Positions 43,189-53,200 of a stretch of DNA of 64,000 nucleotides are shown here, piece after piece. Positions within the stretch are counted from its first letter, which is position 1; each line of letters opens with the position of its first letter. A program made the translations under genes and the position numbers. The notes under the pieces are model-generated. The model searched no databases, was not told the DNA's origin, and was given only the letters and a program-made list of their open reading frames with translations. This DNA is from Planctomycetaceae bacterium (GTDB lineage: Bacteria; Planctomycetota; Planctomycetia; Pirellulales; Pirellulaceae): the NCBI GenBank assembly GCA_016794985.1, contig JAEUIQ010000084.1, forward strand, positions 62,001 to 126,000, in the 5' to 3' direction.

Positions 43189-46100
43189 ATGTACGCCTTG
43201 ATTGATTTTTGCGTTCGCGAACGTCTGCTTGTTGGTGCACTGATCGTGGCTACTTTCTTACTGGGTTGGTACTCCGTCGAGCAAGTTCCTATTGATGCAA
43301 TCCCGAACGTGGGAGAAAACCAAGTCATCGTGATTGCCGATTGGCCGGGACGTTCCCCCAAAGATGTTGAAGATCAGCTGACGTATCCAATCTCCGTCGC
43401 CATGCAAACGGTTCCTGGCTCGCAGAGCGTGCGTGGCAAGAGCATGTTCGGATTCAGCTTTGTCCAGGTGACCTTTGCTGATGGAGTCGATTTCTACTGG
43501 GCACGTTCGCGAGTTGCCGAACGGTTGACCGCGATTTCCAATTCCTTACCGGACAATGTCGTTCCAACTTTGGCGCCGGATGCAACCGCCCTCGGTCAAA
43601 TCTATTACTACGTCCTCCAAGCGCCTGCCGGTATGGACTTGGCCGAACTCCGCTCGAAACAAGATTACTTTATCAAGTACGCACTGCAGTCGGTCGATGG
43701 CGTCGCCGAAGTCGCTTCGATCGGCGGTTATGTCAAACAATATCAAGTGGATGTCAACTCAGAGAAACTCCGCTTCCATGGAATTTCTTTGAATGATGTC
43801 ATCGAATCGATTCGCAATTCAAATATAGATGTCGGAGCCAAAGTAGTCGATGAAGGCGGACTCGAATACTTGGTGCGCGGCAAGGGATTTCTGGGAGCGA
43901 ATCGAACGGAAGAAGAAACCATCGAACAAATCGGCCAAGCTGTTATTGAAACCCGAGGCGGTACACCCATTCGGGTACAGGATGTTGCCTGGGTTCAAGT
44001 CGGTCCTGCCTTGCGCACGGGTGCTTTGGACCTTAATGGAAACGAAGCCGTTGGAGGGGTGGTTGTGATGCGATTTGGCGAAAACCCGTTGGCAGTGATC
44101 GAGCGACTCCAGCAAAAAATCAACTTACTAGAGGCCGACCTGCAAGGTATTAAAATCGTTGGCATCTACGATCGGACGGAATTGATTCACGAGACAATTG
44201 CGACTCTCACGGATGCCTTGATCGAAGAAACCTTGATCACCATCGCCGTGATGGTGTTGTTTTTGTTGCATTTTCGCGCCAGCCTAATTGTAGCCATCAC
44301 CCTACCGATGGCCGTCTTGATGTCCTTCATCGCCATGCGTTTTTTCGGAGTCGATGCCAACATTATGTCACTTGCTGGTATTGCGATCGCGATCGGCACG
44401 ATGGTTGATATGGGCATCATTGTTTTGGAAAACGTCTATGTGGCTTTGACAACCTGGGAACGCGAAGGACAGGTGGGTGGTGAACCAGAGCGAGTTAACG
44501 TAATCCGCCGAGCTTCTTCCGAAGTCATTCCGGCAGTGATGACGGCCGTTAGCACCACGATTGTCAGCTTCTTGCCCGTATTTTTTCTGACTGGTCGCGA
44601 TGGACGTTTGTTTGCTCCCATGGCCTGGACGAAGAGTTTTGCCTTGGCAGCGAGCTTGTTGGTTGCGGTGATTGCTGTACCGATGTTGTGTCGAATCTTC
44701 TTGCGGAGCAATCGCTGGTCGAGCGTCAAATCGATGGCGGTCATCGCCACGCTGGCGGGCCTGAGCAGTGGGATAACCTATTTCGTATGGGGGCCTCGAC
44801 TTGAACATTGGACGGGTCGCAACGCAGATGTATTTGCGGCCATCGCTGCCGTTGCAGGTGGATTGTTGGGTCATTGGATCTGCCATGAACGATTGCGAGA
44901 ATTGGACGAAAACCCTGTGAGCCGTTTTGTGGTTTGGCTCTACGCGGGTCGATTGCGGCTGGCTCTGCGTCACAAACTGGTGATGCTAAGTCTACCGACC
45001 ATCGTGATGTTGGCCGGATTGGTCGCTTGGGTAGGTGCGGGGAATGTTCTGCGGCCCGTCGAACGGTTTGCTGAAATTATGGGCGCCCGCTTGGAGGACT
45101 TGCCTGGATATTCTGAACTGAAATCGTCCGTGCCCCCGCTCAAGTCCTCCGATTGGATTGCTTTGGACGAAGGCAGTTGGTTTTACATGCCTAGCCTTTA
45201 TCCTGCCGCGACATTTTCGCAGACGTTTGAAGTACTCCAAAAGCAAGATGTTTTGATCAAGCAGATACCTGAAGTGGCCAACGTCCTAGGGAAGATTGGC
45301 CGAGCCGAATCGGCACTGGACCCGGCCCCGGCTACGATGATCGAAACCTACGTGATGTTGAAGCCTCGATCTGAGTGGCGCCCGGGCATCACGTCGCGTG
45401 ACATCTGGGACGAAATCAATCGTGTCGCCACGGTCACGGGCGTCACTCCGGCGTCTGCCCTGCAACCAATTGAAGGTCGCGTCGTGATGTTGCAGGCCGG
45501 AATTCGCGCCACCATGGCCGTACGGATCTACGGTGAAAAATTGGATGATTTGGCCTCCGCCTCGCTGGCGATCGCCGAACATTTAAAGACCAATGCCTTG
45601 GTCAATCGCAATACCGTTAGCCCGGACATCGTGCTGGGCAAGCCTTACATTGAATTCGAAGTCGATCGCGAAGAGTCGGCGCGCTACGGCATGAGCACGA
45701 TGATGGTTAATGAGATTGTGGCTGCAGGCCTCGGCGGAATGGATGTTACCACCACGGTCGAAGGACGTGAACGATATGCCGTTCAAGTGCGCTACGAGCG
45801 AAGCACCCGCGAGAGTTTGGAGGATCTGGGGCGATTGGAAGTCGTGACGCCCCCAGGCAGCGTTGTGCCACTGGAAAGGTTGACCAAAATTCAGACCATT
45901 TGGGGGCCAATGTCGATCAATAGCGAAGATGCTCGGTTGGTTGCTCATGTCGCCTTCATGCCGTCTGGGGTGACCGGACCCGTTGAAACTGCTCAGCAAC
46001 TTTTGGAGCAATTGCAAGCCGATCGAGTCGCTGGCAAATTGCAACTGCCAGCGGCTAATTTCGAGTTGCAGATGGTCGGTTCCTTTCAAAACCAAGTGGA

Positions 46101-46653
46101 AGCCAATCAGCGTTTGATGTGGATCATTCCGTTGGTCATCTTGATCAATCTGTTGTTGCACTACCTGCATTTTCGCGATTTACCCCAGTCGCTCATGGTG
46201 TTTTCGGGAATACCCATTTCAGCCGGTGGCGGTATGTTGGCAGTTGCGTTGACGGGCATCCCCATGAACACCGCCATGTGGATTGGCTTTATTGCTCTAT
46301 TTGGTTTGGCTGCCGACGATGGGATTGTGATGATGACGTATATTCGAGACGAATTGCAAAAGCATCATTGGCGCACAGTCCAAGAATTAAGAGAAATCAT
46401 TTTCCAGGCCGGACTAAAGCGAGTTCGGCCCTGCGTCATGACAACCGTGACAACATTGGTCGCACTGGTACCGATCCTGGTCTCTGATGGACGTGGTGCG
46501 GACGTCGCCAAAGCCATGGCCATTCCGATTCTGGGCGGGATGTTAGTCGAACCTTTTGCGACCTTTGTGGTCCCGACCTTGTATTGTTGGTATCTGGAAT
46601 GGACGGGTGCAAAACCTTCGGTCCAAGTTATCGAACAATCGTTGATGTCATAG
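43189..46653 (+). CDS. Heavy-metal RND efflux pump, CusA/CzcA family
   Basis: An 1154-residue inner-membrane pump of the HME-RND family, which exports Cu/Ag or other divalent cations using the proton gradient. Family segments: VPIDAIPNVGENQVIVIADW, SMFGFSFVQVTFADGVDFYW, TM4 GIAIAIGTMVDMGIIVLENV carrying the acidic proton-relay residues, ARYGMSTMMVNEIVAAGLGG and TVEGRERYAVQVRY. The GxxxxM pattern in GIRATMAV and ARYG..TMM leans to the CusA side, but the metal is not certain. At about residues 514-573 it has an inserted stretch with two extra hydrophobic segments. It is 62 bases after the adaptor gene and followed by a TolC-like gene. Confidence 0.92.
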   Translation: MYALIDFCVRERLLVGALIVATFLLGWYSVEQVPIDAIPNVGENQVIVIADWPGRSPKDVEDQLTYPISVAMQTVPGSQSVRGKSMFGFSFVQVTFADGVDFYWARSRVAERLTAISNSLPDNVVPTLAPDATALGQIYYYVLQAPAGMDLAELRSKQDYFIKYALQSVDGVAEVASIGGYVKQYQVDVNSEKLRFHGISLNDVIESIRNSNIDVGAKVVDEGGLEYLVRGKGFLGANRTEEETIEQIGQAVIETRGGTPIRVQDVAWVQVGPALRTGALDLNGNEAVGGVVVMRFGENPLAVIERLQQKINLLEADLQGIKIVGIYDRTELIHETIATLTDALIEETLITIAVMVLFLLHFRASLIVAITLPMAVLMSFIAMRFFGVDANIMSLAGIAIAIGTMVDMGIIVLENVYVALTTWEREGQVGGEPERVNVIRRASSEVIPAVMTAVSTTIVSFLPVFFLTGRDGRLFAPMAWTKSFALAASLLVAVIAVPMLCRIFLRSNRWSSVKSMAVIATLAGLSSGITYFVWGPRLEHWTGRNADVFAAIAAVAGGLLGHWICHERLRELDENPVSRFVVWLYAGRLRLALRHKLVMLSLPTIVMLAGLVAWVGAGNVLRPVERFAEIMGARLEDLPGYSELKSSVPPLKSSDWIALDEGSWFYMPSLYPAATFSQTFEVLQKQDVLIKQIPEVANVLGKIGRAESALDPAPATMIETYVMLKPRSEWRPGITSRDIWDEINRVATVTGVTPASALQPIEGRVVMLQAGIRATMAVRIYGEKLDDLASASLAIAEHLKTNALVNRNTVSPDIVLGKPYIEFEVDREESARYGMSTMMVNEIVAAGLGGMDVTTTVEGRERYAVQVRYERSTRESLEDLGRLEVVTPPGSVVPLERLTKIQTIWGPMSINSEDARLVAHVAFMPSGVTGPVETAQQLLEQLQADRVAGKLQLPAANFELQMVGSFQNQVEANQRLMWIIPLVILINLLLHYLHFRDLPQSLMVFSGIPISAGGGMLAVALTGIPMNTAMWIGFIALFGLAADDGIVMMTYIRDELQKHHWRTVQELREIIFQAGLKRVRPCVMTTVTTLVALVPILVSDGRGADVAKAMAIPILGGMLVEPFATFVVPTLYCWYLEWTGAKPSVQVIEQSLMS

Positions 46654-46796
46654 TCGTTACAACCGTTAGAAGTTGTCCCTGTTGGCACGAAGAAATTTGC
46701 GAAAAGGATTATCCGGCTTGGTTGTACTGGATCAGATCTTATCGATTTTCCGATGAATTCGACGGAACCGTGCCGCTGCCCCGACGTGAGAATCCC

Positions 46797-48278
46797 ATGC
46801 GCCCCACCTCGACTTTACCCGGTCGGAAATCAAATCCGGCCTGGGCGTTAGTTTTTGGACTCTGCCTTGGCGGTGAAGTTGGATGCCAATCCGGTTCGGG
46901 AATCGTCTTCCCCAACCAACGGCCAGTCTTCGAACAAGGGACGCCTACCGCCCCGCGTTTGACGACCCGTACGGTTCCCGAGTCTTCACAGACCGCGGGA
47001 TCGGTTGCGACTTCCGCGAAAATCGCCGTGACCCCATTCCCGGACTCGAAAATCCAGCAGGCTACGTTTCAGGATACTGATTTAGATTTGTCGCAATGGA
47101 TTTCGCTGGCACTCGAGCGCAACCCGGAAGTGGCTGTCGCGCGCCGCGAAGTGGAAATCGCCTCCGCCAAAATTCCGCAAGTCGGCAGTCTGGCCGATCC
47201 AATGGTCGATGTCGTTGCCTGGCCAATTTATCCCAACGTCCAACAACAAGCAGGTGGGCGGATGATCGCGGATGTGGTCGTCTCGCAAGAGGTGCCTTGG
47301 CGAGGCAAACGAGAATCACGCGTTGCCCAAGCGTCGGGGGAAGTGACTCGGTTGCAAAACAAGTTGGCAGCGACCGAATTGAAAGTCGCAAACGAGGTTC
47401 GACAGGCTTACATCGAATGTTGGTTGGCTTCGCAAAAATTGGAGATTGCACAGAACGATCGGTTATTCTTGGAAGGATTGCTGGACTTGGCCCAAACTCG
47501 TTTTGAAGCTGGAACCAGTGGCCAACAAGAAGTCTTGCGCATTCAGGCGGAAATTGGACTCAATCACACCGAACAATCGCGTCTGACGGCCGATCGCAAG
47601 AATTCGCTGGCAGAATTTGCCAGAGTGATTCAAGAGCCAACAGATTTTTCTCATGACGGTTTGCCGCTTTCGTTTGACCTCATGGAAACGACGTTGCCAA
47701 GTTGGGAAGAAGTTTCGACACAAGCCTTGGCGGCGAACCCAGAACTTCAAGCGAGATGGGCTGAAGTGCAACGCGATCAATGGCGTGTGAAAGAATCTCA
47801 ACTGAATTATTATCCGGATCTAACTTATTCGGCCGGGTGGGGAGTGATGACCGCGCGGCGAGCTATTTCGCCAACCGCCGATGGAATCGACAACCTGACA
47901 GCAGGCGTCAGCTTCAATCTACCCGTGCGAATTGCCTCCCGCGATGCAGCGTTGCGGGAATCGCAGATTCAGGTCGAGAAGGCGATGCGGGAGTGGGAAA
48001 GACAGCAGGCCGAAATCCAACGCGACGTGAGACAACTTCATGCTCAGTTGGAGAGCCTCGCAGCGCAACTACACCAATACCGTGAGACGATTGTGCCTTC
48101 GTTGGAACAAGCATTGGAAGTCACCACGACTGCCTACGAAGCCAATCAGGCCACGCTCAGCGAATTGATCGAATTACGCCGCGAACTATTAAAGCTCCGC
48201 GCGACTCAGAAGGACCTTCAAGCCCAGTGGCAAAAATCTCGAGCGGACTTATATTGGCTCATGGCTGAAGGGAATTAG
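46797..48278 (+). CDS. TolC/CusC-type outer membrane efflux protein
   Basis: A 493-residue outer-membrane factor, completing the tripartite efflux set. The N terminus has a hydrophobic signal (ALVFGLCLGGEVGC) that may be a lipoprotein signal with the Cys as the modified residue, though the box is not ideal. The typical helical repeats are visible: LDLSQWISLALERNPEVAVA, TELKVANEVRQAYIECWLAS, RFEAGTSGQQEVLRIQAEIG, and the second half ATLSELIELRRELLKLRATQ. The start is the ATG at 46797; the frame is open upstream inside the pump gene's 3' end but unlike protein there. Confidence 0.88.
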   Translation: MRPTSTLPGRKSNPAWALVFGLCLGGEVGCQSGSGIVFPNQRPVFEQGTPTAPRLTTRTVPESSQTAGSVATSAKIAVTPFPDSKIQQATFQDTDLDLSQWISLALERNPEVAVARREVEIASAKIPQVGSLADPMVDVVAWPIYPNVQQQAGGRMIADVVVSQEVPWRGKRESRVAQASGEVTRLQNKLAATELKVANEVRQAYIECWLASQKLEIAQNDRLFLEGLLDLAQTRFEAGTSGQQEVLRIQAEIGLNHTEQSRLTADRKNSLAEFARVIQEPTDFSHDGLPLSFDLMETTLPSWEEVSTQALAANPELQARWAEVQRDQWRVKESQLNYYPDLTYSAGWGVMTARRAISPTADGIDNLTAGVSFNLPVRIASRDAALRESQIQVEKAMREWERQQAEIQRDVRQLHAQLESLAAQLHQYRETIVPSLEQALEVTTTAYEANQATLSELIELRRELLKLRATQKDLQAQWQKSRADLYWLMAEGN

Positions 48279-48335
48279 TATATTCGCCCCGGTTAGAGCG
48301 ATCGCGGCAAATACAAGCGGTAGGCATCCCTCCCG

Positions 48336-50240
48336 ATGAGGTACATGATGAATCGATGCTTGATGAGCGGCTTTTCTGAAGTTTTCCGTTGGCTCTCGAA
48401 GTCAAATCTTTTGACTGCGATGTTATTGATCTGGCCGTCGTTCGCCGAGGTCGCCAGGAACAGAGATTGGAATGACTCGGTTGGTTGGCTTGATGCGAGC
48501 GATGAACGGCGTGGCTCTAAATCCGACGTCCGTCCTGAATTAGACAAACTGGGATTCCAAGAAGACGAGATCGAATTGCTGGAGTCGCTCTATCGCAAAA
48601 AAGAGCTGTTCAATCTGAAGTCTTATCCCAAAGTTCGAAAAATATTCGCGGATCGATTTGCTCGGCAACACCAGCCCGACCTCGAAGCAGCTTGGGACAG
48701 CGAATATCCGCAGCTGCTCGAATGGATGAATACGCATTCCGATTTAAAAGAAGAATTTTATACTGCGATATCGCCAAGCGACGATCAGATCCAAAGCGCA
48801 CTGCAAGTGTTTCAGGCGTTGAAACAAAAGTATCCCGATCAGATGGCTCAGTACGGCAACTTAGCCATTGCGGTGGCCGTGACATGGGACCGACGCGATA
48901 ACGTATTTCAAGTTACCCATTTGGCGCAGCAATGCAAAGCGGTCCCGATTGGTTCGCCGGTTGGCCCGCTTGAAAACTTTGCATTTATTGTCGACAACCC
49001 CAAAGTAATGCAAGGCCGCGGCGAATGGTTGCCGTGGGAGTTTCTGTGTCACATCGTGAACCACGAAACACCGCTGCAAGAACGTGAATGGGCTTTGCAG
49101 CGATTTCTTCCCGTTCGAGCGATGTTTGGCAAATGCTACTCGGACGTGCCTTACGACATGCCGATGCTCGAGTCGCAAGGCCAAGTGACGAAGATGGATG
49201 GCCACGAGTACACGTTGCCAAATCTATTGGCGCTCGGTGGTGTGTGTGCTCAGCAAGCAGACTTTGCAGCGCGGGTGGGGAAGAGCTTGGCGGTTCCGGC
49301 AGCTTATGTCTCGGGGGAATCTGCCAATCAGGGACGTCATGCCTGGGTAATGTGGGTCGAAGTCAAGAACGTTAACAAAAGCAGTATTGTATTTAGTTTG
49401 GAATCGCATGGACGCTACAACTACGACAAGTATTATGTTGGCAAACTAAAGGATCCTCAAAGTGGCAAGGAAATTACTGACCGCCAATTAGAACTTCGCC
49501 TGCACAACATTGGCACGAATCCAATAGCCAAGCGACACGTGGACCGTTTGGTCGAGTTGTTTCCATATTTCGCCGAGAAGCACCAATTGACGCTGCGCGA
49601 AAAGTTCGACTATTGGCAGCAATTGCAACGATTGTGCGTCGGACACGAAGCAGTTTGGCGAGAAATGTCGAAAATGGCAGGCAATCCGGAAGTCAAAAAG
49701 ACCCAAAAAAACGAGCTGAAGAAATTGGTGAACGATTTGTTTCGCACCTTCAGCAACTATCCGGATTTCACTTGGGAGATCTTTGATTCGTTGGTCTACT
49801 CGGAAGAGAGCCCTGCGGAACGCAGCAAATTGTACGAACGTTTGGTTTTGATGTACACCAAAGTCGAGCGGCCGGATTTGGCGTGCGAAGCTCGTTTGAA
49901 GGTCGCCCAGCTGCAAGTCGTTGACGGCAAGAAGATCGAAGCCGTCCAAGGCTTGTCCGAAACAATCTACGCTTTTCCAGATGAAGGTCGCTATGTTCCG
50001 AAGATGTTGGATCAAGTCGAATTGATCTGCAATGAAATCGAAGACTCGGACGTACACCTCTTGGCTTTTTACGATCGTTTTTTGCCGCGCATCCCACCAT
50101 TTCGCGGCACAGCGCCCAACAAGTTTTGCGTGAGCATGTACGAGCGGGCCATTACCTTATTCCGCAAACACAACCTCACCGACGCGGCCAACCGCTACGA
50201 AGGGGCCCTCCAAACCATCTTGAAAGGCAAACCGCGATAA
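48336..50240 (+). CDS. Exported transglutaminase-like (Cys-His) protein
   Basis: About 634 residues with a hydrophobic N terminus (LTAMLLIWPSFAEV) acting as signal peptide. The start may be ATG 48336, 48345 or 48348. In the middle, LALGGVCAQQADFAARVGKS has a Cys at about 304 and GRHAWVMWVEV a His at about 334, then LESHGRYNYDKYY. This Cys...His...acid order with the spacing of a transglutaminase-like core suggests that fold. The rest is helical with no recognised domain. It converges on the kinase gene, with stops five bases apart. Family role in planctomycetes is unknown, possibly cross-linking or proteolysis. Confidence 0.7.
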   Translation: MRYMMNRCLMSGFSEVFRWLSKSNLLTAMLLIWPSFAEVARNRDWNDSVGWLDASDERRGSKSDVRPELDKLGFQEDEIELLESLYRKKELFNLKSYPKVRKIFADRFARQHQPDLEAAWDSEYPQLLEWMNTHSDLKEEFYTAISPSDDQIQSALQVFQALKQKYPDQMAQYGNLAIAVAVTWDRRDNVFQVTHLAQQCKAVPIGSPVGPLENFAFIVDNPKVMQGRGEWLPWEFLCHIVNHETPLQEREWALQRFLPVRAMFGKCYSDVPYDMPMLESQGQVTKMDGHEYTLPNLLALGGVCAQQADFAARVGKSLAVPAAYVSGESANQGRHAWVMWVEVKNVNKSSIVFSLESHGRYNYDKYYVGKLKDPQSGKEITDRQLELRLHNIGTNPIAKRHVDRLVELFPYFAEKHQLTLREKFDYWQQLQRLCVGHEAVWREMSKMAGNPEVKKTQKNELKKLVNDLFRTFSNYPDFTWEIFDSLVYSEESPAERSKLYERLVLMYTKVERPDLACEARLKVAQLQVVDGKKIEAVQGLSETIYAFPDEGRYVPKMLDQVELICNEIEDSDVHLLAFYDRFLPRIPPFRGTAPNKFCVSMYERAITLFRKHNLTDAANRYEGALQTILKGKPR

Positions 50241-50245
50241 CCAAA

Positions 50246-53200
50246 CTAATATTCACCACGGAGCCGGTTGAGTTGTTCAACCCAAACTGTAGAGACGTCA
50301 TTTGTTTCAAAGCGAAGCTGATCGGTGATCGTGAGATATTTTGCGGCTTGTGAATCGTTCCCCAACTGTTTGTGAACCAAGGCCAAAATCACTGCATCAA
50401 ATATCGCATTTACGGTACCGAATCGGTTTTGATAGTTCTTCTCCAGGACATCGCGAGCTTCCTCTAATTTGCCCACCCGATAATAGGCCAACCCCAGAGT
50501 ATTTCGATATGAAGGATTGTCAGGATTCCGTTCGACCAACGACGTCGCAATCTGTTCCGCTTCTCTTGCTTCTTCCAAGCTTCGGTTGGCATGCAGCAAT
50601 AGCCAAGCCAAATAATTGCTGTAAAGATCGCTAGAATTCTGGGAGTGCATCCCCCTGGCAAGGTCCGCCATCAATGACGCTTTCAAATCCACGAATGTTT
50701 GGGCTTCCGTCAAATCAAACTTCCAAGGCTGCCCAGAATTCAACCGGCTTTGACTGGAACGATCATCGCTAGGAATCCGCTCCAATACGCCAACACTTCC
50801 CGCTGGCGACGATTCCCAATCGAGACCCCAATCGCGTAGGGCTTCACGCAGGCGGGATAAATGCCAAACTCGAATCATTCCTTGGGCTGCGATTCCAACC
50901 AAATGATGTCCATCCGGCGTGAAGTGCATTTGGGTATATACTACATCGGGACTGGTCTGAAGTTGCCCCACTGAATCCAAAGTGTCAACCGACCGAATGT
51001 CCAACTTCGACGATTCTGTCTGTGTGACCAAGTGCTGTCCGTTCGGATGCCAGACGACTTGACCATGCTGAACGGGATGCGGAATCTTTTGCCCTGTTCG
51101 CGCCAACGGATGAAGCGTCCAAAACTCGATGAATTGTTCGTTCGTGGTTGCAATCGTCTTCAAGTTCTGGTCAGCGAAAATTCGCGAGTATGGACCGGTG
51201 TCCAATTGCCCCAGAACTTCTCCGGACCTAGTATCAATAATCGTGATGTATTGCAAAAGCCACCCCGAGATGCCGCAAATATGGCCATCGCCCAAAGGGC
51301 TTATTTCTCCGTCCATGGATTCACCGATCTTCTTGATCAATTCTCCAGTTCTGAGATCTAATTCTGCTATTGTCTCATTCGGCTTAATCACGAGACCCGA
51401 CTGCAAATCTGGCCTGACATACATTGCATAGACAAAGGACCAAATTTGATCTTCAAGCAATTGATGCTTCTTCCATTTCTCGGCGCGAATAGCAATTTCT
51501 CCCGAACCAGGCTTCGCTTCAATCTGCCAATCCTGGATCATCATCTGATCGATTAACACCAATCGTTTTCCGTCTTGACTAAATCGGGTGGCGAGGGGCT
51601 GAACCCCGTTTGATTCGAACAAGAGACGTCCACTGGGAAACTCAAACCACAAGAAACGATCCTGCGTATGTCCCACCAGGATGGGTAAATTCGGGTGAAT
51701 GCTTACTTGAACTAGAACTTCCGACAAACGTCGCGGACCGGCCGAGAAATCTTGAGCTAACCCAGAGCGCCAATGGAGAAGATCTAGCTTGCCCTCGTGA
51801 TACCGACAACCCAGATAACCATCTCGAAAAAACATACGATGCTCGTCCAGCTGCTTCCGAGTTCGCACGAGCGTTTCCTGAGTCCAAGGGTTGACGACTG
51901 CAGTCTGTCGGCCCCACGTTTGCAACACTAACAAACGGGAATCCTGGTCCCAGCAGATCTTGAATATCTGATCATTGAATGCCGTCGTCTTTACACGCGG
52001 TTCCAAGGTACTCGCGTCAAGCACCAATAGCCGTCCCGTTTCATCAGACGTTGCCAGCCACCGACCGTCTGGACTGAATGCAACCGCAATACCGCCCTCG
52101 ATTCGTCGCTGATGGACTATCTTTCCTGAATCAACCTCGACGACGACAAGCTTGGTAAGACCGCGATAGGCAATGAAGCGCCCATCAGGGCTGAGCGCCG
52201 CGGCATCGATCAGCTCTTCTGTCGGATGATGCAACAAAACACGTTGCTCCACCCCCGGGTCCATTTTCTCAACCGTGATCAAATGTTCATGCCAATACGC
52301 CATCCGATGACTCGAATCGGACACCACGCAGCCTACCGCCAGTCGGTGCGACGTTTCAACTTCTGTCAGATCACTAACGCGAACAATGGAGTGGTCACCG
52401 CCTCGTGAGTAAAGAACCAAATAGTCTCCGCCAGGACTAAAGCTGATGAAATGAAACGGAAACAATCGCTTGGACTTGGCTAGGCTTGCTCCCGATTCAA
52501 AATCGATCAACTCCAGCTCCCCAGTATTGCCGAGCGTACACACCCGACCATGCCTGGAATCAAAAGCCACATCCATCGCGGGACGCTCGATAGGTAGACT
52601 GCTCGTGTACCAGTCATCACGCAATAGGCATGAAATCAACTCGTTGCGGACCTTAATTCGCAAGTCGCTCGGCAGGTCCTGCGAGGAGACATCCTTTAAG
52701 CGTTCCAATTGTCGCGTCAACTCAGGTTCTCGGGTCATGCGATAGGCGGCAATGTCGTTAACCACCGCGCTTACCGCTGCGGCTTGCTCGGCTTGTCGAG
52801 CACGATCAAGCAGCACGATGGCGTTATTGCGGGCATTAGTCGCTAAATCGCGTTCACTTGATAGCGCACGATTGATGGCAAAAAACGTTGCCAAAAGGGC
52901 GACGGCCATCAACAACACCATCGCCAACCCCGTGACCGCTGGGTTTCTGCGGCACCAAGAGATCGTTTTCTCGATCCAAGTGACTCGTCGAGCTTGAATG
53001 GGCCGATCCAAGAGAAACAAACGCAAATCGTCGGCAATCTGTTGCCCGGATTGATATCGCTTTTCAGGATCTTTACTCAACCCCTTCAGGATAATCGTCT
53101 CCAAATCCCGAGGAATGCGACGGTCCAGCGACGCTGGTCGCGCTGGCTCGTGATTCGTCACCAAATCCACCAAGTGGATGCGGTCGACCGCTTGAAACAG

